Assembly: GCA_002336895.1 (NCBI GenBank) | Contig: DDFC01000037.1 | Location: 1-47,581, forward strand | Reading direction: 5' to 3' | Length of the DNA: 47,581 nt | Source: Verrucomicrobiaceae bacterium UBA1938 | GTDB lineage: Bacteria > Verrucomicrobiota > Verrucomicrobiia > Verrucomicrobiales > Verrucomicrobiaceae | Part shown: positions 1 through 7,797 of the stretch, piece after piece | How positions within the stretch are numbered: the first letter of the stretch is position 1 | Layout of the letters: the number at the start of each line of letters is the position of its first letter | The notes under the pieces: model-generated | Told to the model about the DNA's origin: nothing | The model's database searches: none | What the model saw: the letters and a program-made list of their open reading frames with translations, nothing else | Translations under genes and position numbers: made by a program

Positions 1-57
1 CGGCCCCGGCACAGCGGTGCCCTACCAGCCCCTTGGCACGCGCTACGCTGGATGGTA

Positions 58-78
58 GGGATGCGCTGTGCGCGTCCC
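58..78. repeat. Short palindromic intergenic repeat
   Basis: Nine-base arms GGGATGCGC and GCGCGTCCC flank a TGT loop, with one G-T type mismatch. The surrounding 1-242 stretch shows no convincing gene in any frame. Short palindromes of this kind are common between genes in Verrucomicrobia; only one copy is in this window, so family membership is inference. Confidence 0.45.
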
Positions 79-242
79 TGGAATCCTTTGTTCCCAAGCG
101 GTCTGCCACCTTAACGCGATCCCCCATTCCAAAAGCTCCGCCTCCCGGCGGTCTGCAGCGGTGAGGCTTTGCCGACTCAGAGTCAGACCTGTTTTCAACA
201 GATTGTGGTATAAAACCCCAGCCACGGCTCAACGGATCCACT

Positions 243-941
243 TCACTGACGCTCCCGCACGATGGGCAGGCCGAGAGAGAGGATCAAAAAGGGAATCACA
301 AACCCGCTTTTGAGAGCGTGGGTCTCATCCGCACCGCCGCGATGGTGCGTGATGTCGAGCAACATCATGGCCAGTGGCCAGCTCAGCAGAAAAAGCACGG
401 CAGAGAGCAATACGGTGCCCAGCCTGACTCGCACACCGAAGCGGCGGCACAAGGCGTGAAACATCAGCGGCACCAGCCCCCAGCCCAGCACAAACAGCCA
501 GCTGGCCACCGCCAGCACCTGCGGTGTCGCACTCACCTTGGGCAGACGAAGAAGCGGGCCAATGACAAGCCGGGCCAGAGGGTTCGCAGGTTTGAAAAAG
601 TACCAACCTCCGAAAGGCCCGCCAGACCGGGCGTAGCAGATGAGCAAGTCCACAAAGGCATGCCCCAGCCAGCCAAAGGCGAGCAGCGCGACAGCAAAAG
701 CACCCGGCCTCTGCACCCGCGTGACGCAGAGCACCCACGCGATGAAGGCCAGCACACAGACCGGCACCGCCCAATGGAAATAGCCGATCCAGGTCAGTCC
801 CGCCCAGCCGCCGCGCATCTCCAACTCCACCCGCCACGCGACGCCAGAGAGCACCGCGAGCAGCAGCAGCGAGAGAAACGGTCCCCAGCGCCGAGCCGGT
901 GATGGCGTGGTGGTTGATAGAGCGGTATCAGTATGAGTCAT
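243..941 (-). CDS. Multi-pass inner-membrane protein of unknown function
   Basis: The 232-residue product begins with a short Thr/Ser/Pro-rich cytoplasmic-looking tail and then has about six hydrophobic segments spread over its whole length (roughly residues 20-40, 52-72, 80-102, 122-140, 145-165, 175-195 and 212-228). A GHAFVDLL motif lies near residue 93 and a DITHHRGG segment near residue 196; the histidines and aspartates could bind metal, but I do not recognise the family. It stands alone: the next gene (DUF1552) begins about 450 bases away on the other strand. Codon use is that of the GC-rich host. The ATG start precedes the polar tail and there is no clear ribosome binding site. A membrane-bound hydrolase is one possibility, with weak support. 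Confidence 0.75.
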   Translation of the reverse strand: MTHTDTALSTTTPSPARRWGPFLSLLLLAVLSGVAWRVELEMRGGWAGLTWIGYFHWAVPVCVLAFIAWVLCVTRVQRPGAFAVALLAFGWLGHAFVDLLICYARSGGPFGGWYFFKPANPLARLVIGPLLRLPKVSATPQVLAVASWLFVLGWGLVPLMFHALCRRFGVRVRLGTVLLSAVLFLLSWPLAMMLLDITHHRGGADETHALKSGFVIPFLILSLGLPIVRERQ

Positions 942-1397
942 TGCGTGGCAGAAATTGCAGAAAGTCTTCGAAGTTTCCGGAATGCCACCCTTCTTCAGTC
1001 AGCGCGGATATTTCTGCCGGGTGCCGCGAAAACACCACGCCATCAATCATAAGCTCTTGAACAAACTGCCCGGGTGTTTTCATATTCCAGCCGCAAATGC
1101 AATGAAGATGGGAAAGCGGTCAGTTGAAAGACTGCGGCAGAAGATGTGCTGACACAAAGCCAAAGTTAGCCCTCAATGACTTTTCCCAAACTGCAGTTCC
1201 TCACCAGCGGCAGCTAGGCGTCCCAATCCCTCAGGCGCGCCCACAGTCTGCCGACTCGGAGGTCCACGCTCCGCAGGTTTCCTTCTCGCGCTCCTTGTTG
1301 CCCACGAACCGCACACCGCTGCTAGATGCGCTTTTTCCACGCTGTATTACTCTTGTCCTGCGCCTCTGGCGTGACATTTTGCCCGCCCCCATCCCCC
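942..1397. other. Intergenic stretch without a supported gene
   Basis: About 455 bases separate the divergent membrane protein and DUF1552 gene. Short open frames here lack recognisable protein character. At 1251-1276 there is a decayed relative of the GCGGACT...AGTCCGC palindrome seen intact at 2809 and 7424. No terminator or clear operator was seen. Confidence 0.5.
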
Positions 1398-2714
1398 ATG
1401 AAAAACCTCTACCGCCGCGAATTTCTCCGCGACCTCGGCATCTCCGCCGGGGCGCTGCCGTTTCTTGCCGGGCTGCCCAGCCTGACGGGGGCGCCGACGC
1501 CGCAGCGGAAGCAGAGGCTCATCATCATGTTCTCGCCCAACGGCACCCTGCCGAATGAGTTCTGGCCGGACCAGGAAGGCGCGGATTTCAGCTTCAAGTC
1601 CATCCTCAAGCCGCTGGAGGCGTTCAAGGACAAGATGCTCATCCTCCACGGCATCGCCAACAAGGTGAAGGGCGATGGCGACAGCCACATGCGCGGCATG
1701 AGCTGCCTGCTCACCTGCGACGAGCTTCTCAAGGGCAACATCATGGGCGGCGGCGGCAATCCCGCCGGCTGGGCCAGCAGCATCTCCATCGACCAGGAGC
1801 TGAAAAACTTCCTGCAAAGCAAGAAGGAAACCAAGACCCGCTTTGGCTCGCTGGAGTTCGGCGTGGCCGTGCCGGAGCGCGCCGATCCCTGGACCCGCAT
1901 GTGCTACGCAGGCGGCAACCAGCCCGTGGCCCCCATCGACGACCCGCACCAGATTCTCAAAAAGGTGTACGGCAAGATGAAGGACAAGGACAGCCTCGTC
2001 AGCATCCTCGATGACGTGCGCGATGACCTCAAACGCATCTCCTCCAAACTCAGCGCGCGGGACAAAGCCCTGCTGGACCAGCACATGACCCTCGTGCGCA
2101 GCATGGAGCAGGATTTGGCCGAAGCCGACAAGCAGGGCAAGCTGAGCCACCCCGTGCCGCAGGTGGACCCCAGCATCGAGCTGGTGAACGACAACACCCC
2201 GCAGATCAGCCGCATCCAGATCGACCTCCTCGTCAACTCTCTGGCCAACGACATGGCCCGCATCGGCACGCTGCAGTACATGCGCAGCGTGGGCATGGCG
2301 CAGATGCGCTGGCTGGGCGTGGAGGAAGGCCACCACTCCCTCTCCCACGACCCGGACGACAAGAAGGACAGCTACGAAAAGCTGCTCAAAATTAACACCT
2401 GGTTCGCGGGCGAGTTCGCCTACCTGGCCAAGCGCCTCAGCGAGACCCCCGAGGCCACCGGCGGCGGCAGCATGCTGGACAACACCCTGCTCGTCTGGAC
2501 CAACGAACTCGGCAAAGGCAACACCCACACCCTGGACAACATCCCCTACATCATGATCGGTGGCGGCTGCGGGTTCAAGATGGGCCGCAGCCTCAAGTTT
2601 GACAAAGCCGCCCACAACCGCCTCTGGATGTCCGTGGCCCAGGGCATGGGCCACGACCTGCAGACCTTCGGCAAAAAGGAACTCTGCGAAGGCGGTGCCC
2701 TGGCCCTGAGCTAG
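1398..2714 (+). CDS. DUF1552 family protein, Tat-exported
   Basis: This 438-residue protein belongs to the DUF1552 family, abundant in Planctomycetes and Verrucomicrobia, whose biochemical role is unknown. The chosen ATG puts a twin-arginine signal at the N-terminus: YRREFLRDLG at residues 4-13, followed by a hydrophobic stretch ending near LPSLTGAP, so the mature protein is expected in the periplasm. An in-frame ATG 24 codons upstream would bury the Tat motif, so I prefer the downstream start. Family features include the early IMFSPNG segment (near residue 42), the ILHGIAN segment and the C-terminal TLLVWTNELGKG segment. Family members are often paired with DUF1592/DUF1588 cytochrome-like proteins; no such partner is present here, so the gene is an orphan in this window. 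Confidence 0.9.
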   Translation: MKNLYRREFLRDLGISAGALPFLAGLPSLTGAPTPQRKQRLIIMFSPNGTLPNEFWPDQEGADFSFKSILKPLEAFKDKMLILHGIANKVKGDGDSHMRGMSCLLTCDELLKGNIMGGGGNPAGWASSISIDQELKNFLQSKKETKTRFGSLEFGVAVPERADPWTRMCYAGGNQPVAPIDDPHQILKKVYGKMKDKDSLVSILDDVRDDLKRISSKLSARDKALLDQHMTLVRSMEQDLAEADKQGKLSHPVPQVDPSIELVNDNTPQISRIQIDLLVNSLANDMARIGTLQYMRSVGMAQMRWLGVEEGHHSLSHDPDDKKDSYEKLLKINTWFAGEFAYLAKRLSETPEATGGGSMLDNTLLVWTNELGKGNTHTLDNIPYIMIGGGCGFKMGRSLKFDKAAHNRLWMSVAQGMGHDLQTFGKKELCEGGALALS

Positions 2715-2803
2715 GCCCGGACCGGACCAGCCCAAGCCCCAAGCCCCAAGTCCCAAGATCCAAGCGGGGCCACTCCGCTCAGCACGTCCACACCCAGCGC
2801 CCA

Positions 2804-2962
2804 GGCGCGCGGACTTTAGTCCGCAGCAGGTCGCAGACTCGACGCGGGTGGTGCGTGGTTTCGGAGGCTGCAAGCATGGTGATCCTCGATGAGGAGAAGG
2901 CGGGGTGTGGGATAAGAGACTGGTGTGCGGCGGAGTGCTGCGGACTCGGAGGTCCGCGCGCC
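2804..2962. repeat. MITE-like inverted-repeat element, family A copy 1
   Basis: Arms at 2804-2828 and 2936-2962 are imperfect inverted repeats of one another (core GGCGCGCGGACT and AGTCCGCAGCA). Each arm is itself a palindrome (GCGGACT..AGTCCGC). The element ends with a GGATAAGA...GCGGAGTGCTGCGG segment also found at the right end of copy 2 (7419-7656). It holds no open frame of interest and fills the gap after the DUF1552 gene. Confidence 0.7.
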
Positions 2963-3070
2963 TTGCACCGCCGCCGAGACTCGATCCCCCTGCCTCGACC
3001 CGAGCCCTCGGCCCGAAATCCTTAACCCCTCCAAAACAAACAACTGTTTACTTGAACAGCATTCAAATGA

Positions 3071-3379
3071 ATGCATACTTGCGGAATGAGACACAGCATC
3101 CACGATATTTGCGAGATGGCATCAGCAATCGGCGGCACTCAAATCGCCGCCCGGCAATGGCTGGAGGCAGGCTTTTCTCCCGGCGATGCGGCGGCCTACG
3201 CACGCGCCGGATGCTTTGACGTGGATCGCACCGCCAAACTGAAGGAGGCCCACATCGCCCCGCACCTCCTGGCTTCCAGCGGCCTGGCCTGGGATTACTG
3301 CAGTGGAAGTGTAACGCTGACAGAGTTGCAAAGGCTCATCATCCCCGAACCAATGGGCTGCTCCCTGCTTCTCAACTGA
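3071..3379 (+). CDS. Small protein with W-x3-GF-x2-G-x-A helical repeat-like motif, unknown function
   Basis: The 102-residue frame has convincing protein character between residues 25 and 70: an AARQWLEAGFSPGDAAAYARAG segment (cut here to its core features W29, GF and AG) followed by D/L-rich helices ending in the IAPHLL region. Similar W...AGF.P..A..W...G..d patterns occur in helical repeat proteins of actinobacteria and other phyla, but I cannot name the family. Start choice is uncertain: ATGs at 3071, 3086 and 3116 are all possible and none has a clear Shine-Dalgarno. The last third, VTLTELQRLI onwards, is repeated in degraded form twice immediately downstream of the stop, so this may be the surviving front of a once longer repeat protein. 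It stands alone between repeats. Confidence 0.5.
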   Translation: MHTCGMRHSIHDICEMASAIGGTQIAARQWLEAGFSPGDAAAYARAGCFDVDRTAKLKEAHIAPHLLASSGLAWDYCSGSVTLTELQRLIIPEPMGCSLLLN

Positions 3380-3575
3380 CAGACGCAGGCTCAAAGCCGA
3401 GTAACGCCAGAACAGTTTCAAAATTCCCCCACTTGATCCAAGGGCTAACCCAGCCTCTCAACCAACAGGGGCTGGCTCAAAGTCATGTAACGCTGGCAAA
3501 GTTTCAAAGATTCTTCCCCAGCTGAACCGAGGGAGCACCCTCTGCACCTCAACGAACCGAGGCAGGCTCAGACTC
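3292..3575 (+). repeat. Degenerate tandem repeat, about 90-base unit, overlapping a gene end
   Basis: Three imperfect units begin near 3292, 3385 and 3471, and a fourth partial unit near 3561. Shared landmarks are GGCTCAAAG, GTAACGC and AGTTTCAAA. The first unit codes for the end of the small protein at 3071-3379. The later units translate partly into a similar V-T-L/P-x-x-F-Q pattern but contain stops, as expected for decaying coding repeats. Confidence 0.5.
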
Positions 3576-4384
3576 CGCTCACGGCACCAAGAACACTCAT
3601 TGAAACGTTTGAGTCGTTTCATGCCTCCAGCAGCCCTGGATCGGCGGATCAGCACGAGCTGGGACAGTGGTGCCCCCCCCTTAAAAAGACACGTTAACAG
3701 CGTTAGCCTGTTCCAGCACTGTGAAGAAGTGAACAAGCCTGTGAAAACTGCTGCGCCTGAGGGTATCGCTTTTTGATAACGATTTTTTCGTTACACCTTG
3801 ACTGCTGTTCATTGAAAACCAGCCGGCATCGGCAATGCCGGGCACCCCATTGAAACGATCCAGTCGTTTCACCACACCAACGAACCCGAGCGATGAATGC
3901 CTCCATGGGCAGAGCTGCAGTGGCGCGCGAGCTGCAAAGCCTATGTGCCAGCGCCGCTGCCGCTCCCGGCGGAGCTTTCGGGATCGAGTGCAAACCTCGC
4001 CCGCAGCACATTGTAACGATTTACAAGTTTCATCATCATTACAATTGCATCGCAACCCATTGAAAATGAGTCTGATTATAGCTATTCAGCTTTACCCCCT
4101 GAGACCTGGTGAGTGCAGAGCTTTCTGTCGAGAGATCACTGCCGGATCTCTGTGTTCATCGTGTCTCTACGGAGAAGCCGGACGGAGCCGATGGACAGGC
4201 CGTTTTTGCACTCATCATGGCATGGCACCGCACGGCAATGAACAGCCGCAGGGAGACTCCCCGTCCTGCCAGCGAGCGCGGGCTTCAGAAGCGGTGGCGG
4301 GCTGCAGATCCCACAGCCAGCCAGCTGCCTGTGCAGCGGCGGGCGCGGGTCTTTTTTCTCCACCCGGTGCGTGGCGCGGTGCGC
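3380..4384. other. 1-kb stretch without a supported gene
   Basis: No frame looks like a real protein here. The region holds the decayed tandem repeats to about 3575, and two copies of a CATTGAAACG-7 bases-CGTTTCA inverted-repeat motif (near 3598 and 3848). There is also a weak hairpin AACGA-TTTTT-TCGTT near 3778, and TTGTAA-4 bases-TTACAA near 4010 with a further TTACAA near 4038. The stretch is more AT-rich than its surroundings and looks like degraded DNA. Confidence 0.5.
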
Positions 4385-4999
4385 TTACGCGGCCAGCGGC
4401 TGGCGCAGGGGGATGCGCTGCTGCTGACGCAGGGAGGCCTCGGTATTGTAGGCAGCCAGCAGGAGGAGGCTGAAGCCGAGATCGCTCACGAGGGAGTTGA
4501 TGAGAAAGCTCCAGGTGGGGGCGTAGCCGTGCTCTCCGGTGGTCAGGGCCTGCAGCAGACCGGAGAGGGTCTTGGCGTAGGCGGGGGCGCTGATCCAGGA
4601 GATGGTGTTGGTGACGAGGTAAAAGGCGATGGTGCAGCCCGCGACGCCGAGGAGGCTGCCCACCAGGCTGAGCTGTCCGCGCCAGCGTCCGGCCAGCCAG
4701 GAGGCGAGCGCAAAGCAGGGATAGACGGAGAGAGCCTCCCAGTGCAGCACGGAGGCGGGGCCGGTGGCGGCGGCATCGACTGCCACGAGCATGAGCGGGA
4801 TGAGCAGGAAGGTGACGCGGCGCGGAAAGACGAGCGTGCCGGTGAAGGCCAGCGCCATCCAGGGGGTGAAGTTTTCCAGCGCCTCAGTGGTGATGAATCC
4901 CTTCAGCCGGGCCCAGCGATAGACGGCGGCGGCAGCGATGAGGAGCAGCGGCAGCAGCAGAGCGCGGCTGGAGGCAGGACGGGTGTCGGAGGAAGTCAT
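4385..4999 (-). CDS. DUF6580-like integral membrane protein
   Basis: The 204-residue product is a multi-pass membrane protein resembling DUF6580 family members, which look like ECF-transporter-type substrate-binding membrane proteins of unknown substrate. Visible family features are the NFTPWMALAFTGTL segment after the first helix, a following VFPRR loop, the FYLVTNTISWI segment (the T-N...W signature) and a late PTWSFLINSLVSDLGFSLLLL helix. I chose the ATG at 4999, which directly precedes the SRALLLPLLLI hydrophobic helix. The open frame extends 87 codons upstream, but that extension is low-complexity Pro/His/Ser-rich sequence unlikely to be translated. It is divergent from the small membrane protein at 5215, sharing a 215-base promoter interval. 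Function is unknown. Confidence 0.75.
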   Translation of the reverse strand: MTSSDTRPASSRALLLPLLLIAAAAVYRWARLKGFITTEALENFTPWMALAFTGTLVFPRRVTFLLIPLMLVAVDAAATGPASVLHWEALSVYPCFALASWLAGRWRGQLSLVGSLLGVAGCTIAFYLVTNTISWISAPAYAKTLSGLLQALTTGEHGYAPTWSFLINSLVSDLGFSLLLLAAYNTEASLRQQQRIPLRQPLAA

Positions 5000-5214
5000 G
5001 ATGGGCGGAAGATGCAGGTAATCGGGATGATGAAAAGGATGAATTGTGAATGATGCGCTACGAAAGTGCGACGGTGAGTGGTGCGGGGAAAGAGCCGGCC
5101 AGGGAAGAAAAGACGGGAGCGGATGGCGGGCGGGATGTGTTTGCAGAGGCTCGGGGGTGGTCTTAGCGTAGGTGCTGCTGCTGCTGCAGCGCCGCAGTTT
5201 TCCTCTTCTTTTCC

Positions 5215-5673
5215 ATGTCCACACTGCCCCCCACCCCGATGCTGCGGCGTCCGTTTCCATACCGTCTGTGGCGCTATGCGGGGCTGGGCATGCTGGTGCT
5301 CATTCCGGTCATGCTGCTCCTGCGTGCATCTGCCACTGGCGGGATAGCGCAGGAGGAGCCGATGAGGTTTATCCTCATCCGTGGCTGGCTGCCTTTCTGC
5401 CTGTTCTTTGGCCTGTTCTTTGGCATGGACTGGCTGCTGATGCGGCGCTTTACCTGGGAGGTGAAGCCGGAGGGCGTGCACGTGCAGGAGCACGGGGCCA
5501 CGATGCGGGTGGTACCGTGGCGTGAGATCACGACGCTGAAGACCACCCCCCAGGGCCTGGTCATGGCCTGCGGCAAAGAACACTTCCGCTTCTCCTACCT
5601 GCCCAGGGGCGAGGCGGAGCGGCTGCTGGCGCAGATGCAGCGGCTGATGCACAGCAGCCCGTCGGCGGCGTGA
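5215..5673 (+). CDS. Small two-helix membrane protein with PH-like soluble tail, unknown
   Basis: The product has 152 residues. Two hydrophobic helices (about residues 22-36 and 57-72) are separated by a short loop and followed by a soluble domain rich in alternating strands (VKPEGVHVQEHGATMRVVPW, ITTLKTTPQGLVMA). This is the layout of bacterial PH-domain or YcxB-like membrane proteins: two membrane spans, then a beta-rich domain with an R-x-V-P-W motif. The similarity is judged by eye and I assign no function. The first ATG is used; a second ATG eight codons later (MLRRPF) is an equally good start. It is divergent from the DUF6580-like gene. Confidence 0.7.
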   Translation: MSTLPPTPMLRRPFPYRLWRYAGLGMLVLIPVMLLLRASATGGIAQEEPMRFILIRGWLPFCLFFGLFFGMDWLLMRRFTWEVKPEGVHVQEHGATMRVVPWREITTLKTTPQGLVMACGKEHFRFSYLPRGEAERLLAQMQRLMHSSPSAA

Positions 5674-5809
5674 GATTGGATTCGTCCTTGATCGAGGCGC
5701 GGGCGCTGTGGGCGATACGTGGGCGAGTGGGACTGAGAATTGAAGTCGTCGGGCAGGCACGCCACGGGCATGCGCCGCCCCCCCTTCCCCGCAAGGATGG
5801 GGTGCGGGG

Positions 5810-6055
5810 TCAGGCGAGGCCTTTTTTCCGCAGGAAGGGCACGAGCTCGTCCACGCCAAAGTCGGCCAGCACCTCGCCGTCCCAGTCCATGGTGGGGGCC
5901 TTGCTCTGGCCGCTGAGGTCGATCATGGCCTGCATGCCCTCACGGTTTCCGGTGACGGTGATGGCTTGATAATCAATGCGCCGCGCATCGAGGTATTCGG
6001 TGACTTCCTCGCACCAGGGGCAGCCGGTTTTGATGTAGATGATGGGTTTGACCAT
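5810..6055 (-). CDS. Glutaredoxin family protein
   Basis: An 81-residue single-domain thioredoxin-fold protein, the normal length of a small glutaredoxin. The redox site CPWC is at residues 12-15, right after the first strand (KPIIYIKTG). A cis-proline-type KAPTMDWDG segment near residue 52 and a C-terminal helix (VDELVPFLRKK) complete the fold. Such proteins exchange thiols with glutathione or protein partners in the cytoplasm. It resembles the glutaredoxin-like proteins in which residues after the active site read EEVTEYLDARRIDYQ. It is alone in its transcription unit, with the RRM gene about 460 bases away on the opposite strand. Confidence 0.88.
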   Translation of the reverse strand: MVKPIIYIKTGCPWCEEVTEYLDARRIDYQAITVTGNREGMQAMIDLSGQSKAPTMDWDGEVLADFGVDELVPFLRKKGLA

Positions 6056-6513
6056 GATGAAATGATGGTACGGGATACGGCGAAGGGCAAGCCGGGGGTG
6101 CGTGATTCGCGGTTGACCACCCCCCTGCGCCGCTTAACATCTGCGCGCTGTTTTCAGGGCCACTCAACCAGTGCTCCGAAGCCATCCCCTCCGAACCTTT
6201 CCCCGATGTGCCTCTTCAGACCCATGAATGCGCTGCAGGAAACGTTCCAGCGGATGGAAGGTACGAAAGGCAGTCCCGGTGCGCCGCAGGTGTGTGTGCG
6301 CGCGGGGACGAATTTTGAGCCGGCAGGGCCGCCCGCGCGGTCCGGCTTTGAAAACCGCAGCAGCCCGTGGTGGTGCTGTGGCAGGCCGCTTGTGCGGTCC
6401 GCCGCGTGCCGCGGTGCCGTGGACGAGGCTAGCCGCACGTCCCCCGCCGCCGCCCCCCTCAGCACCCCGGCCCTGCCTGACAACGCAACCCACCCCTACG
6501 TAATACTCGAAAC
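6056..6513. other. Intergenic stretch without a supported gene
   Basis: About 460 bases lie between the divergent glutaredoxin and RRM genes. The open frames here are low-complexity Arg/Pro/Ala sequence typical of GC-rich shadows. I see no convincing promoter or repeat. Confidence 0.45.
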
Positions 6514-7137
6514 ATGTCCGACTACCCGAACCGCAATGGCGGAGGAAATCGCCGCCGCAACCGCAACCGCCCCCGTGGCCCACGCCCGGAAGGCCCACGC
6601 CCGGCCCGTGGCGACAGCCGCAGCGCCCCGCCCTCCCTCTTCCAGAAGATCCTGAGCTTCTTTGGCCTGGGCTCCAAGCCGAAGAGCCGCCCGCAGTCCA
6701 GCGACCGCAGCGCCTCTTCCTCCTCCTCCGCACCGCGCTCCACCAATGACAATCCCCGCCCGCAGCGCGAGCCGCGTGAACCCCGCGAGCCCCGTCAGCG
6801 CCGCGAGCCCCCCGCCCCGGCCAATCCGGCCGACATCACCACCGAGCGCCTCTATGTGGGCAATCTCTCCTACGACGCCACTGAGAGCGATCTCTTTGAG
6901 CTCTTCAACGGCGTGGGCGCCGTGAAGAACGCCGAAGTGGTGGTGAACAGCCGCACCCAGCGCTCCAAGGGCTTTGCCTTTGTGACGATGGGCACCGTGG
7001 AAGAAGCCCGCCGCGCCGTGCAGGAACTCAGCGGCAAGGACTTCATGGGCCGCCCGCTGCAGCTCAGCGGCGCCAAGCCCAACACCCGTGGCGACGAGTC
7101 CGCCGCCCCTGCCGCTGAAGAAGCCCAGGCCGCCTGA
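6514..7137 (+). CDS. RRM-domain RNA-binding protein
   Basis: The 207-residue protein has a basic, Arg/Pro/Gly-rich disordered first half (residues 1-105), including an RNRNRPRGPRPEG stretch and a short helix SLFQKILSFFGLG. A single RNA recognition motif follows at residues 110-190. RNP2 is LYVGNL at 113-118 and RNP1 is KGFAFVTM at 152-159, with the aromatic residues that stack on RNA. The tail is a short Ala/Glu-rich segment. Bacterial single-RRM proteins bind single-stranded RNA and in some bacteria are cold-induced; that role is inference here. The long basic N-terminal extension is unusual against the roughly 90-residue stand-alone bacterial RRM proteins. An intrinsic terminator follows 22 bases after the stop, so it is a single-gene unit on its 3' side. 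Confidence 0.92.
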   Translation: MSDYPNRNGGGNRRRNRNRPRGPRPEGPRPARGDSRSAPPSLFQKILSFFGLGSKPKSRPQSSDRSASSSSSAPRSTNDNPRPQREPREPREPRQRREPPAPANPADITTERLYVGNLSYDATESDLFELFNGVGAVKNAEVVVNSRTQRSKGFAFVTMGTVEEARRAVQELSGKDFMGRPLQLSGAKPNTRGDESAAPAAEEAQAA

Positions 7138-7159
7138 GACTGAGACAAGACCATTCACG

Positions 7160-7192
7160 CCCGCAGGTTCTCCATGAGCCTGCGGGCTTTTT
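7160..7192 (+). terminator. Intrinsic terminator after the RRM gene
   Basis: A perfect stem of CCCGCAGG and CCTGCGGG (7160-7167 and 7179-7186) with an 11-base loop is followed by CTTTTT. It lies 22 bases after the stop of the RRM gene. Confidence 0.9.
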
Positions 7193-7340
7193 GTTTGGGG
7201 GACGGATGCGTATAGGGAGAAAGGCGCGGAGCATCGAGTGTGTGGTGGCGCTATTTGGAACCGGAACGAAGTGGGGATAGACAGCCGCAGGCTGCCCGCA
7301 GGACGAGCGCAGCAAGTCAATGCGGTCGCGGAGATGCAAG

Positions 7341-7415
7341 GCGCAGGTCTGCAGGGATCAAGCCACCCAGCGCTGCAGGAACGCGCAGGTCTTCAGCGAT
7401 CAAGCCTCCCAGCGC
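7341..7415. repeat. Direct repeat family B, two tandem copies
   Basis: Two copies of a 33-base sequence starting GCGCAGGTCT and ending CCCAGCGC (7341-7373 and 7383-7415) differ at three positions and are spaced nine bases apart. A third copy is at 7751-7783. They flank the inverted-repeat element at 7419-7656. Confidence 0.7.
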
Positions 7416-7418
7416 CGA

Positions 7419-7656
7419 GGAGCGCGGACTTCCAGTCCGCAGCAGGTCGCCTGCTCACAGCGCGCTGAGCCGGGCCGATGTGCGGCGAAAACACACGGGC
7501 GCTCGGAACGAAGATGTGCAGTGTGAGTGAGGCCCATGCGTGAGTGACCCAATGCATAACTGCGGAGCCCATGCACACACAGACATGGCCACGCGGGGGG
7601 GGCGGATAAGAACCCCGCGTGTCTGCGGAGTGCTGCGGACTGGAAGTCCGCGCTCC
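7419..7656. repeat. MITE-like inverted-repeat element, family A copy 2
   Basis: Arms at 7419-7444 and 7631-7656 are perfect 26-base inverted repeats of one another. Each contains the inner palindrome GCGGACT-3 bases-AGTCCGC (7424-7440 and 7635-7651). The 186-base interior has no recognisable gene, and its right end shares GGATAAGA...GCGGAG with copy 1 at 2804-2962. Confidence 0.8.
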
Positions 7657-7750
7657 CGGGCCGCTGGGGAGGCCGGGCCGCTGGGGGGTGGCGATGGCTG
7701 GCGGTGTCAAGGGAGCCCATCACCCCGCGAACCAGCCCCCTGCTGAGATC

Positions 7751-7783
7751 GCGCAGGTCTGCAGCGATCAAGCCACCCAGCGC
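7751..7783. repeat. Direct repeat family B, third copy
   Basis: A 33-base copy of the repeat seen at 7341 and 7383, here just beyond the right side of the family A element. It ends 14 bases before the 3' end of the LuxR-type gene. Confidence 0.65.
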
Positions 7784-7797
7784 CCCCCTCCGCCTCC

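Noticed and set aside
1347..2873. 508-codon open frame antisense to the DUF1552 gene
   Set aside because: The sense frame has a Tat motif and family signatures; the antisense product shows no domain.
6164..6733. 189-codon minus-strand Arg/Gly-rich frame near the RRM gene
   Set aside because: It overlaps the real RRM gene in antisense and reflects its Arg/Pro-rich codons.
7341..7783. Possible CRISPR array
   Set aside because: Only three repeat copies, spaced 9 and 335 bases apart, with no regular spacers and no cas genes in the window.
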